DNA of 27,603 nucleotides, taken from assembly GCA_049423065.1 (NCBI GenBank), contig JBMSQB010000061.1, positions 1 to 27,603 on the forward strand, read 5' to 3'. Position 1 is the first letter of the stretch; every line of letters begins with the position of its first letter. The notes under the pieces are model-generated. The model was given only the letters and a program-made list of their open reading frames with translations, made no database searches and was not told where the DNA came from. This DNA comes from SYIM01 sp041182885 (GTDB lineage: Bacteria; Pseudomonadota; Gammaproteobacteria; Burkholderiales; Burkholderiaceae_E). Made by a program: the position numbers and the translations under genes. Of this stretch, positions 15,829 through 23,646 are shown piece after piece.

Positions 15829-16479
15829 ATGACCGCCACCGCATCACGGATGCTCGTTCCGATACACCGCCTGATCGCAGCGGGTTGGGTCCTTCTCGCA
15901 CCGGTTGCAGCCGTCGCGCATCACGCCCACGACTACGCACCGCCTGCCACCGTCTGGCAGGCGCTTGCCTCGGGGCTCGCGCACCCATTGCTGTCAGGCC
16001 CGCATCTGGTCGCGCTGCTTGCACTCGGCATGCTGGCCGCCGCGCGAAGCCACGGTGGCGCCATGCTTCTCGCGTTTTGTGGCGGCTCGATACTGACCGC
16101 GCTGGCGTTTGCTGCGGGGACCGCCGGATGGCCCGCCCACGATCTTTGGGTGGCCGCAACCCTGGCGCTGGCCGCCGCGTGGCTCTGTCGCGAGCAGTCG
16201 GCGAGCGGATCGAACCGGCTCGCCATGCTGCTGCTGGTGGGCCTCGCCGGTTCGATTCACGGGCAGATCGCAGCCGAGTCGATCGAAACCGACAGCACGA
16301 CCATCCTCGCGAGCTATTGGGTGGGGATCGTGATCGCGCAACTTGCACTGGGCGGTGTGGTGCTGGGCGGCATTCGCCGGGTGCGCGCCACGCGAGAAGC
16401 ACTGCTCGGCAAACTCCGGCTCACTGCGGCCGCCCTGTCGGCGGGCGCTGCATGCGGCGTGTTCTTCGCCTTCGCCTGA
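15829..16479 (+). CDS. HupE/UreJ-like membrane protein (possible nickel/cobalt permease)
   Basis: This 216-residue hydrophobic protein has an N-terminal signal-like helix ending AAVA (to residue 30), then a His-rich start HHAHD (31-35) and about six membrane segments. The layout and the segment AHPLLSGPHLVALLALGMLAA (51-71) resemble HupE/UreJ proteins, whose members import nickel or cobalt. In this protein the usual aspartate of the HPxxGxDH motif is replaced by proline (H52, P58, H59), so transport activity is uncertain. The ATG at 15829 has GGAG upstream. It diverges from the cobalt-type hydratase operon, suggesting, by inference only, that it supplies cobalt for that enzyme. Confidence 0.72.
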   Translation: MTATASRMLVPIHRLIAAGWVLLAPVAAVAHHAHDYAPPATVWQALASGLAHPLLSGPHLVALLALGMLAAARSHGGAMLLAFCGGSILTALAFAAGTAGWPAHDLWVAATLALAAAWLCREQSASGSNRLAMLLLVGLAGSIHGQIAAESIETDSTTILASYWVGIVIAQLALGGVVLGGIRRVRATREALLGKLRLTAAALSAGAACGVFFAFA

Positions 16480-16491
16480 CCCAGGCGCAGG

Positions 16492-17376
16492 TCAGCGCTC
16501 GACGCGGGCCCGCGCTTCCACCGCCACTTCGCCCACGTTGTTGGTTGACCAGAGCGAGAAGTCACCCGTCGCGTCAGGCGCATCGGCATGGAGCGCAAAC
16601 GGCGTGATGTCGAACGTGGGACGTTTTGCCCGGAAATCGAAGCGGGTGACACGCGAACCCGGCGCCACCACGGTTTCGGCAAACCCGAGCAGCAGGCTTG
16701 CGATCAGCGGCCCATGCACGACCAGGCCCGGATAGCCTTCCACCGCGCTCGCGTAATCACGGTCGTAGTGAATCCGGTGCCCGTTGAACGTGGCGGCGGA
16801 GTAACGAAACAGCATGACCGGATCAGGGCTGACCGCCTGCTGAAACTGCCCGGTTTTCTCGGGTGCGGTGCCGCCGGCCCGCGCCCGCTCGGCCAGGCGC
16901 GCGAGCGCTGCGATCTCATCGGGCCCGGCGTCTCCCCGATAGACCAGATCCTGCTCCTCTTCGGCGATCAAACGACCACCAACCTCGAGCCGATGAGCCA
17001 GCGTGACAAACACCATCGTGCCACTGCGACCCGATTTCTCCTCGGCCGACCCGATGGTTGTGGTTCGCGTGACCTGATCGCCTACCCGGAACCGCTCGTG
17101 CCAGACGAGCCGGCTGCCTGCCCACATCCGCCGCGGCTGTGACGTAGGCGGCAGGAAATCGCCTGTGCGCGAGGGATGACCGTCCCGGCCGAGCAACGAC
17201 TGCGCGGCCACGGGCGCAAACAATGTCCAGTGCCAGCCCGCGGGCAGGGCTTGACCCGCCGGTGCCGCCATCCAGTCGGGCCGTTCCAGCGTGGCTGCGA
17301 GCCAGCGCACCAGACGCGCGTCGATTGATTCGGTCTCGGCACGCGAGCGGCCGATCCATGCGGAAAAATCGGCCAT
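16492..17376 (-). CDS. MaoC/HTD2-type acyl-CoA hydratase (mesaconyl-C4-CoA / itaconyl-CoA hydratase-like)
   Basis: This 294-residue double-hotdog protein has an N-terminal FAS1-like dehydratase domain (about 50-145) and a C-terminal MaoC half. The motif TFNGHRIHYD (196-205) matches the HTD2/mesaconyl-CoA hydratase variant of the R-hydratase motif, with N198 and H203 five residues apart in place of the usual Asp-His. VHGPLIASLL (220-229) follows. It should hydrate a branched or dicarboxylic enoyl-CoA. It starts eight bases after the acyl-CoA dehydrogenase and is last in a four-gene minus-strand cluster. Its stop is 12 bases from the convergent HupE-like gene. Confidence 0.85.
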   Translation of the reverse strand: MADFSAWIGRSRAETESIDARLVRWLAATLERPDWMAAPAGQALPAGWHWTLFAPVAAQSLLGRDGHPSRTGDFLPPTSQPRRMWAGSRLVWHERFRVGDQVTRTTTIGSAEEKSGRSGTMVFVTLAHRLEVGGRLIAEEEQDLVYRGDAGPDEIAALARLAERARAGGTAPEKTGQFQQAVSPDPVMLFRYSAATFNGHRIHYDRDYASAVEGYPGLVVHGPLIASLLLGFAETVVAPGSRVTRFDFRAKRPTFDITPFALHADAPDATGDFSLWSTNNVGEVAVEARARVER

Positions 17377-17384
17377 GCGCGGCG

Positions 17385-18548
17385 TCAGTAGGAGCGCGGC
17401 ATGCCCAGCACGTGCTCGGCAATGTAGGACAGGATCATGTTGGTGGAGATGGGCGCCACCTGATACAGGCGGGTTTCACGGAACTTGCGTTCAACGTCGT
17501 ACTCGGCCGCAAAGCCAAACCCGCCGTGCGTCTGCAGACACGCGTTGGCCGCCTCCCAGGAGGCATCGGCCGCAAGCAGCTTGGACATGTTCGCCTCGGC
17601 TCCGCAGGGCTCGCCCGAATCGAACAACTCGGCCGCGCGATAGCGCATGAGGCTCGCGGCCTCCACGCTGGCATACGACTTGGCGATCGGGAACTGCACG
17701 CCCTGGTTCTTGCCGATCGGCCGCTCGAACACCACGCGCTCACTCGCGTAGCGGCTCGCCTTTTCGACAAACCAGTAGCCATCGCCAATACACTCGGCTG
17801 CGATCAGGATGCGCTCGGCGTTCAGGCCGTCAAGAATGTATTTGAGGCCCTTGCCTTCTTCACCGATCCGGTTCTCAACCGGAATCTCGAGGTTGTCGAT
17901 GAAGAGCTCGTTGGTTTCGTGATTGACCATGTTGCGGATCGGCCGAAGCTCAATGCCCTTGCCGATCGCCTCGCGCAGATCGACCAGGAACACCGACAGG
18001 CCTTCGGAGCGCTTCTTGACCTCTGCAAGCGGCGTGGTGCGGGCCAGCAGAAGCAGGTAGTCGGAATGCTGGACCCGCGAGGTCCAGACCTTCTGACCGT
18101 TCACGACATAGCGGTCACCTTTCAGCTCGGCGAACGTCTTGAGCCGGGTGGTGTCTGAACCGGTGGTGGGCTCGGTCACGGCCATGGACTGCATGCGAAG
18201 CTTGCCTGCTGCAATGGCGGGGAGGATGCGCCGCTTCTGATCTTCCGAGCCGTGGCGAAGCACGCACCCCATCACATACATCTGGCCGTGGCACGCGCCG
18301 GAATTGCCGCCCGCGCGGTTGATTTCCTCCATGATCACCGACGCCTCGGTGAGCGACAGACCCGAGCCGCCATATTCCTCGGGAATGAGCGCGCCCATCC
18401 ATCCCGCCTGGGTGAGCGCATCGACGAAGGCCTCGGGGAAGGCTCGCGCTTCGTCAACTTCCTGCCAATAGCGGGAGTCGAACTGCTGAACGACAGCGCG
18501 CACGCCGTCACGGATGCTCTGATGGGGATCGTTGGCTCGGGTAACCAT
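17385..18548 (-). CDS. acyl-CoA dehydrogenase
   Basis: This 387-residue flavoprotein has the usual N-terminal helical, beta-barrel and C-terminal helical layout. Landmarks are PEEYGGSGLSL (56-66), AVTEPTTGSD (123-132), KVWTSRVQHSD and QTHGGFGF. The C-terminal position used for catalysis in medium-chain enzymes is not a glutamate here (RLYQVAPISTN). E245 in GLNAERIL matches the alternative catalytic glutamate of isovaleryl-CoA dehydrogenase-type members. It should introduce a 2,3-double bond into an acyl-CoA, passing electrons to ETF. It lies 27 bases after the PuuE-like hydrolase and eight before the hydratase. The acyl group is unknown. Confidence 0.93.
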   Translation of the reverse strand: MVTRANDPHQSIRDGVRAVVQQFDSRYWQEVDEARAFPEAFVDALTQAGWMGALIPEEYGGSGLSLTEASVIMEEINRAGGNSGACHGQMYVMGCVLRHGSEDQKRRILPAIAAGKLRMQSMAVTEPTTGSDTTRLKTFAELKGDRYVVNGQKVWTSRVQHSDYLLLLARTTPLAEVKKRSEGLSVFLVDLREAIGKGIELRPIRNMVNHETNELFIDNLEIPVENRIGEEGKGLKYILDGLNAERILIAAECIGDGYWFVEKASRYASERVVFERPIGKNQGVQFPIAKSYASVEAASLMRYRAAELFDSGEPCGAEANMSKLLAADASWEAANACLQTHGGFGFAAEYDVERKFRETRLYQVAPISTNMILSYIAEHVLGMPRSY

Positions 18549-18575
18549 GTGAAGACCTCTGCAATGAAACTGTGA

Positions 18576-19454
18576 TCAGGATTTGGGCGGCGGGCACTGC
18601 CCGACAAACCAGTCTGCGATCTGCCCGCCGGTCATGAAGGTGACGCCTTCGGTGCGCATCAGCAGGTCGAGCATGCGCTCGAAATACACAAACCGGTGGG
18701 GCGGTCCCACCAGGTGCGGATGAAGTCCCAGCGCAAGCACCCGCGGCTGGCTGCGACTTTCGCGAACAAACAGCTCGAGCGTGCGCTCGAGCCGCAGATA
18801 AAACTCGGGCGACGAGTGCTTCTCCACTGCGTAGATGATCGAGTCGTTCAGTTCGAGGTTGTAGGGCATGGCCATGAGGGGGCCGCGCGCCGTGTGCATC
18901 CAGCTGGGGAGGTCATCGATCACCCAATCGAAGGTGTACTCGATACCGGCATCCTTGAGCAGCTCGGGCGTGTCATGCGTCTGGCGCAAGCCCGGGCTCA
19001 GCCAGCCTCGCGGACGTTGACCCGTGAACGCTGCGATCTTGGCAAGCGAAGCTTCGATCACCTCGGCCTCGCCCCCGACATGGTTCAACGCCTTCTGGTG
19101 CATGCCATGACCAATGAACTCCCAACCGGCATCGTGCATGGCCTGGGCCGCGCGCGGATAGGCATCGATCACGCCGGCATTGAAGCTGGTGGACGCGGGC
19201 AGGCCACGTTCTACGATCGCATTGATCATGCGCGGCAGACCGGCCCGCATGCCGTAGTCGGCCCAACCGAAGTTGGGAATGTCAGGGACGGTTTCCTTGC
19301 CATGCGGCGGAGTCAGGATGGTGCGCGGCATGGGTTGGTCGAACTGCCAGTGTTCGACGTTGACCACCAGATGCACCAGAATGCGACCGCCCGACGGCGG
19401 CGCGATCGGCGCTCGATCGCTGGTGAATGCATACGGGACGCGGGGGTTGGCCAT
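18576..19454 (-). CDS. polysaccharide deacetylase-like (PuuE-type) hydrolase
   Basis: This 292-residue NodB-fold protein resembles the PuuE/allantoinase-like branch more than chitin deacetylases. It has HLVVNVEHWQFD (28-39), DYGMRAGLPRMINAIVERGLPAS (66-88), WEFIGHGMHQKAL (111-123, with H116 and H119), and HPHLVGPPHRF near the C-terminus. There is no signal peptide, so it is cytoplasmic. Members of this branch cleave C-N bonds in ureides and cyclic amides. Placed between a CoA-transferase and an acyl-CoA dehydrogenase, it may hydrolyse an amide or imide to a carboxylate for CoA activation; this is inference. The ATG at 19454 has GGAG nine bases upstream. Confidence 0.8.
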   Translation of the reverse strand: MANPRVPYAFTSDRAPIAPPSGGRILVHLVVNVEHWQFDQPMPRTILTPPHGKETVPDIPNFGWADYGMRAGLPRMINAIVERGLPASTSFNAGVIDAYPRAAQAMHDAGWEFIGHGMHQKALNHVGGEAEVIEASLAKIAAFTGQRPRGWLSPGLRQTHDTPELLKDAGIEYTFDWVIDDLPSWMHTARGPLMAMPYNLELNDSIIYAVEKHSSPEFYLRLERTLELFVRESRSQPRVLALGLHPHLVGPPHRFVYFERMLDLLMRTEGVTFMTGGQIADWFVGQCPPPKS

Positions 19455-19532
19455 GGTGAACTCCGTGTAGCGGCTCGCGGCGGGCGAACTGCAGAAGTCG
19501 GGACGATGGGGGGCGTGCCCCCGCTCAAGCGC

Positions 19533-20741
19533 TCAGATGACGCCCTGCTCGCGCAGCGAGGCGATCTCGGTATCGCTGTAGCCCACGCCCTTCAGCACTT
19601 CATCGGTATGCTCGCCCCAACCCGGCGCCGTGCGCACCACATCGGCAGGCGTTCGCGACAGCGTGACTGGCTGGGTGAGGAAGTGCCGCATGGGGCCCTG
19701 CGCGCTCTCCACCGATTTCACCACGCCAAGGTGCTGTACCTGCGCGTCATCAAACATCTGTGGAATGGTGTAAACCGGACCGGCGGGTACGCCCGCCTCG
19801 TTCAGCGCATCAACCCAGTAGGCCACCGGCCTGGTACGGAAAATTTCATTGATGATGGCATCGCACCGTTCACGGTTCTTGACCCGGAGCTTTTCAGTGG
19901 AGAGCTCCGGGTCGTTGATCCATTCGGGTTTGCCCAGCAGGTTGCACAGCCGGATCCAGCTGCCATTGCCCGATGCGCCGAGGTTGAAGTGACCGTCCGA
20001 GGCCTCGAAAAGCCCCATCGGCGCGCTGGTGGGGTGGGAGTTCCCAACCTGGATCGGCACGTCGTTGTCGTTGAGATAGCGCGCGGCCTGAAAATCCATC
20101 ATGGCGATCATGCTGTGCAGAAGCGATGCATGGACCCACTGTCCGACGCCCGACTGCTGGCGCTCGAGGAGCGCCACCATGATGCCAATCGACGCATAGA
20201 GACCGGTGCTCGAATCGGCCACCGCAAGCCCAGCGCGTACCGGGCCCTGACCAGGGAAACCGGTGACCGACATGATTCCGCCCATGCCCTGGGCGATCTG
20301 ATCAAAACCGGGACGCTCGGCATAAGGACCGTCCTGACCGAACCCTGAAATGCTGGCGAGGATGATTCGCGGATTGATCTTCTTGAGACTTTCGTAGTCC
20401 AGTCCCAGGCGCGCCTTGACGTCAGGCCGCCAGTTTTCAACCACCACATCGGCCTGCTTGATGAGGCGCTCCAGAAGCTGCATGGCGCCCGGCTTCTTCA
20501 TGTTGAGCGTAAGCGAACGCTTGTTCCGGTTCAGATTCTGGAAATCGCCGCCCATGCGGTCGGCGGCAAACATGCCTTCATTCGGATCCACGCCTTTGGG
20601 GGGTTCGATCCGGATCACATCGGCGCCGAAGTCGGCCAGCATCCGCACGCAGGTGGGGCCAGCGCGAACCCGCGAAAAATCGAGCACACGAATGCCGCGT
20701 AGCGCGCTGCTTGCGTGAATCGCCTGACCTATTGCGTTCAT
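19533..20741 (-). CDS. CaiB/BaiF-type CoA-transferase (class III)
   Basis: This 402-residue protein shows the family pattern: LRGIRVLDFSRVRAGPTCVRMLADFGADVIRIEPP (start), NRNKRSLTLNMKK, VENWRPDV, and D176 in AVADSSTGLYASIGIM, the aspartate that forms the acyl anhydride intermediate. It moves CoA from a donor thioester onto a carboxylate. The ATG at 20741 has a G-rich ribosome site; the open frame upstream to 21107 covers the promoter region and is spurious. It is first in a cluster with the hydrolase, dehydrogenase and hydratase and diverges from a GntR regulator, which probably controls it. The acid is unknown. Confidence 0.93.
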   Translation of the reverse strand: MNAIGQAIHASSALRGIRVLDFSRVRAGPTCVRMLADFGADVIRIEPPKGVDPNEGMFAADRMGGDFQNLNRNKRSLTLNMKKPGAMQLLERLIKQADVVVENWRPDVKARLGLDYESLKKINPRIILASISGFGQDGPYAERPGFDQIAQGMGGIMSVTGFPGQGPVRAGLAVADSSTGLYASIGIMVALLERQQSGVGQWVHASLLHSMIAMMDFQAARYLNDNDVPIQVGNSHPTSAPMGLFEASDGHFNLGASGNGSWIRLCNLLGKPEWINDPELSTEKLRVKNRERCDAIINEIFRTRPVAYWVDALNEAGVPAGPVYTIPQMFDDAQVQHLGVVKSVESAQGPMRHFLTQPVTLSRTPADVVRTAPGWGEHTDEVLKGVGYSDTEIASLREQGVI

Positions 20742-20843
20742 CTCTGCCCCCTGGGGAACCTGAATGGACTGAACACCCGCGCGACTCCCTGGGCCGGGCT
20801 GGCCGGTGCCGCGCGAGCGGGTAAATACGGATGGACTTCTTCT

Positions 20844-20869
20844 GTATACCAATCGAACTTTAGCGTATA
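20844..20869. promoter_or_regulatory. divergent operator/promoter region with two TATAC half-sites
   Basis: The 152-base spacer between the CoA-transferase and the GntR gene contains the palindrome GTATAC (20844-20849). A second GTATA lies at 20865-20869, exactly 21 bases (two helical turns) away. FadR-type GntR proteins often bind short palindromes with a GTNTAC-like core, so these are candidate operators for the adjacent regulator. AT-rich hexamers overlap both copies (TATAAA on the plus strand), consistent with promoter overlap. Confidence 0.4.
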
Positions 20870-20893
20870 AATCAAGATGACCGGCAAATTCCT

Positions 20894-21592
20894 GTGGTCG
20901 GTATTCCGGTAACCCCTTTTGAGCGCAGTTCATTGAAAGCCAGCGACACCATCCGCCGAGCCATCGAGGAAGCCGTGCAGTCGGGCACCCTGCAACCGGG
21001 CGATCCGGTGGATGAGGTCGCGCTCGCGGCTGCACATTCGGTCTCACGTACCCCGGTTCGCGAGGCCATCTTGCAACTCCAGGCACAGGGGCTGCTCGCC
21101 GCGGCACCGCGCGGCGGCACGGTGGTCGCCAAGGTCGATATTCAGCGCCTCTTTGCGATCTGGGAGGTGCTGGGTGAGCTTGAGAGCCTCTGCGCGCAAC
21201 TCGCCTGCGAACGCATGACCGATGACGAGCGCGACACGCTGGCCGGCCTGCATCGCCGCGCGGCAGCCGTCGTCAAGCGCAGCGACCGTGAGGGCTGGCA
21301 GGAAGCCAACCAGGCCTTTCACGACTGCCTTTACCGGGGTGCGAGGAATCCGTACCTGAGGGAGGAGATCCTGCGCGCACGCACGCTCACCGGGGCGTAC
21401 CGAAAGCACGCCTTTGGCGCGCTCGGCGATCTCGACGCGTCCTACGCGCAGCACGGCGAATTGCTGCATGCGATCACTGCCCGTGATGCCGCCAGCACCC
21501 GCAACCTGATGCGCCGACACATGACCCCAGGCCAGGGGGTCAGAAGCGTCAACGATGTGCTGGTGAATCTGCCGCGCGAACTGCTGGTGTGA
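20894..21592 (+). CDS. GntR-family transcriptional regulator, FCD (FadR) subfamily
   Basis: This 232-residue regulator has an N-terminal winged helix-turn-helix (about 16-82), with the GntR signature SRTPVREAILQLQAQGLL (51-68) and wing APRGGTVVAKV. The helical FCD effector domain (about 88-215) contains FHDCLYRGARNPYL and the histidine-bearing QHGELLHAI. FCD proteins usually sense organic acids or acyl compounds and repress a neighbouring catabolic operon. It diverges from the CoA-transferase cluster. The start is uncertain: GTG at 20894 gives the full frame but lacks a clear ribosome site, and TTG at 20934 gives MKASDTIRR. Its 3' end overlaps convergent gph by 44 bases. Confidence 0.9.
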   Translation: MVGIPVTPFERSSLKASDTIRRAIEEAVQSGTLQPGDPVDEVALAAAHSVSRTPVREAILQLQAQGLLAAAPRGGTVVAKVDIQRLFAIWEVLGELESLCAQLACERMTDDERDTLAGLHRRAAAVVKRSDREGWQEANQAFHDCLYRGARNPYLREEILRARTLTGAYRKHAFGALGDLDASYAQHGELLHAITARDAASTRNLMRRHMTPGQGVRSVNDVLVNLPRELLV

Positions 21593-22277
21593 GCGGCTCG
21601 ATCAACGCGGCGGCCTGCGCAAGCGATTCAATCACCGCGTCGGCGTCGAGTTCGTTGACGCTGCGGCCTTCGTTGTAGCCATAGGGCAAGACAAAAACCG
21701 CCATGCCGGCTGCGCGGGCGGCAAGCGCGTCGTTGGCCGAATCACCAATCATCACGGCTTCGGCGGGGGCAATGCCAAACCCCTCGCAGGCATGGAGCAG
21801 CTGGGCAGGATGCGGCTTCTTGCGGGCAAGCGAATCACCACCAATCACCATGTCGAACCAGGCGGACAAGCCTGTACGGTCAAGGAGCGGCAAGGTGAAC
21901 GCAACCGGTTTGTTGGTGACACAGGCGAGCTTCAAGCCGTTCGCGCGCATGGCGGTGAGGCCCTCGACCACGCCGGGGTAGCACCGCGCACTCAAGCCGT
22001 TTTCCCGCGCGTAGTGTCGCCGGAAGACCGGCAGGGCTTCGGCAAGCATGTCGGGGTCGATGGGTGCGTCGAGGCTGCCGGTGAGCGTACGCTGGACCAG
22101 CGACTCGGCGCCCTTCCCCACAAACCGCCGCACGTCGGCAATCGGGCGCTCCGGTCTGCCCAGTTCGACCAGCATGGCGTTGGCGGCGGCCGCCAGATCG
22201 TCGATGGTGTCGAGCAGGGTGCCGTCGAGATCGATCAGTACCGCTCGGGCAGACCAGCGGCGGGAGGCATCATCCAT
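21549..22277 (-). CDS. gph: phosphoglycolate phosphatase (HAD family)
   Basis: This 242-residue HAD hydrolase removes phosphate from 2-phosphoglycolate. Motif I DLDGTLLDT has D16 and D18, motif II VTNKP is in the middle, motif III is the KKPHP lysine, and motif IV is GDSANDALAARAAG. The short cap domain is Gph-like. The start is the ATG at 22277 with AGGA upstream; the longer frame to 22514 overlaps rpe. It follows rpe by 22 bases, a pairing usual in Burkholderiales upstream of trpE. Here, however, a convergent GntR gene lies downstream and overlaps its last 44 bases. Confidence 0.94.
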   Translation of the reverse strand: MDDASRRWSARAVLIDLDGTLLDTIDDLAAAANAMLVELGRPERPIADVRRFVGKGAESLVQRTLTGSLDAPIDPDMLAEALPVFRRHYARENGLSARCYPGVVEGLTAMRANGLKLACVTNKPVAFTLPLLDRTGLSAWFDMVIGGDSLARKKPHPAQLLHACEGFGIAPAEAVMIGDSANDALAARAAGMAVFVLPYGYNEGRSVNELDADAVIESLAQAAALIEPLTPAVRAADSPAHR

Positions 22278-22299
22278 CGGGGTGGGTCCTGGTTGAGCG

Positions 22300-23010
22300 T
22301 CAGCGCACAGGCCGGGCCTGCACCGCAGCGAGCGCGGCGCGGAGTTGGCCCATGACGCCCTGGTAGCCGCCCTCGGGATCGGGTGCGCCAAAGACGGCCG
22401 ATCCCGCCACGAAGGTATCAGCACCCGCGGCCGCGACCTGGGCGATGTTTTCCACCTTGATGCCGCCATCGACCTCGAGCCAGATTGGCTCGCCGCCTGC
22501 TGCCACGTGTGCATCGATCCGCGCCCGGACCGCCTTCAGCTTTTCAAGCGTGGCATCGATGAAGCGCTGGCCTCCGAAACCTGGATTCACCGACATGAGC
22601 AGAATGATGTCGAGCCGATGCATCACATGATCGAGGTAGTGGAGTGGCGTTGCCGGATTGAAAACCAGACCTGCCCGACAGCCGCTGTCTCGAATCAGCT
22701 GGAGCGTACGATCGACATGGTCGGACGCTTCGGGGTGAAAGGTGATGAGGTTGGCACCCGCCTTGGCAAAATCAGCCGCCAGGCGGTCCACCGGGCGGAC
22801 CATCAGATGAACATCGATCGGAATGCTCACATGCGGGCGGATGGCCTGACACACCATCGGCCCCATGGTGAGATTGGGCACGTAGTGGTTGTCCATCACA
22901 TCGAAGTGGATCAGGTCGGCGCCAGCGGCCTCGATGGCGCGCACTTCCTCGCCGAGGCGGGCGAAATCGGCAGACAGGAGGCTCGGTGCGATGCGAAATG
23001 AACGGTTCAT
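22300..23010 (-). CDS. rpe: ribulose-phosphate 3-epimerase
   Basis: This 236-residue TIM-barrel enzyme interconverts ribulose 5-phosphate and xylulose 5-phosphate. Metal and catalytic residues are visible: H35 and D37 in HFDVMDNHYVPNL, H68 in DVHLM, and the EVDGGI aspartate. The phosphate loop NPGFGGQ is intact. The start is placed at the ATG 23010, giving the canonical MxxxxxIAPSLLSADF beginning. A TTG at 23046 would add 12 residues. Neither has a strong Shine-Dalgarno. It heads the rpe-gph pair and diverges from apaG. Confidence 0.95.
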   Translation of the reverse strand: MNRSFRIAPSLLSADFARLGEEVRAIEAAGADLIHFDVMDNHYVPNLTMGPMVCQAIRPHVSIPIDVHLMVRPVDRLAADFAKAGANLITFHPEASDHVDRTLQLIRDSGCRAGLVFNPATPLHYLDHVMHRLDIILLMSVNPGFGGQRFIDATLEKLKAVRARIDAHVAAGGEPIWLEVDGGIKVENIAQVAAAGADTFVAGSAVFGAPDPEGGYQGVMGQLRAALAAVQARPVR

Positions 23011-23163
23011 CGGAAAGGCCTTGGCAGGCGCGGACGGCAAGTCCAATACAATGGGAGTTTACCCTCGAGCCCGCAAGGCGCCGGACGGCGCGCTGCGCCG
23101 CCGACCCGCACGCTGCCGGATCCAGGCAGCCCTCCCCCACTCACCACCGCGAAGGTCAGTCAC

Positions 23164-23544
23164 GTGAGCGAGCCTCGCTATCAGTTCAACATCAGCGTGC
23201 AGGTGCGCTATCTGCCCGACCAGTCCGAGCCGTCAGCAGCGCAATACGCGTTCGCCTACACGGTCACCATCGTCAACACCGGCAAGGTGGCGGCGCAACT
23301 GATCAGCCGGCACTGGATCATCCGTGACGAACAGGATGAAACCGTCGAGGTGAAAGGCCTGGGCGTGGTCGGCCAGCAACCCTTCCTCAAGCCTGGCGAA
23401 AAATTTGAATACACAAGCGGCAGCCGCATCGCCACGCCGATCGGCACCATGGAGGGCAGCTACTTCTTCGTGGCCGAAGACGGGCATCGGTTCGATCAGC
23501 CAATCGCGGCATTCACGCTTGCCGTGCCCCGCACACTGCACTGA
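23164..23544 (+). CDS. apaG: ApaG protein (Co2+/Mg2+ efflux-associated, DUF525)
   Basis: This 126-residue protein has a single fibronectin-III-like ApaG domain with the family motifs FAYTVTIVN, SRHWIIRDE, VKGLGVVGQQPFLKPGEKFEYTSG and GTMEGSYFFV. ApaG is associated with cobalt resistance and magnesium efflux phenotypes in enterobacteria, but its molecular activity is not settled. The start is GTG at 23164 with GAAGG eight bases upstream. It diverges from rpe, and its stop is six bases from the convergent small membrane ORF. Confidence 0.95.
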   Translation: MSEPRYQFNISVQVRYLPDQSEPSAAQYAFAYTVTIVNTGKVAAQLISRHWIIRDEQDETVEVKGLGVVGQQPFLKPGEKFEYTSGSRIATPIGTMEGSYFFVAEDGHRFDQPIAAFTLAVPRTLH

Positions 23545-23550
23545 CCCGCG

Positions 23551-23646
23551 TCATTTTTTGCCCCGCATGGTCCACCAGACAAAGAGCAGCACCAGCGCCA
23601 GAATGCCGCCAGCCTCTGCGAGGAGAATCCAGGTTCCGTCCATCAT
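23551..23646 (-). CDS. small single-pass membrane protein (hypothetical)
   Basis: This 31-residue frame starts MMDGTW, continues with one strongly hydrophobic segment (about 7-25) and ends with a positively charged WWTMRGKK tail, as expected of a tiny inner-membrane protein. I do not recognise a named family. It lies between apaG and mltA on the opposite strand. Its first ATG overlaps the mltA ATG (CATCATG, 23644-23647), and no clear Shine-Dalgarno is seen, so its expression is uncertain. Confidence 0.45.
   Translation of the reverse strand: MMDGTWILLAEAGGILALVLLFVWWTMRGKK

Noticed and set aside
15749..16402. N-terminal extension of the ABC binding protein
   Set aside because: It would lie antisense to the HupE-like gene and would hide the Tat signal; TTG at 15748 has a good ribosome site.
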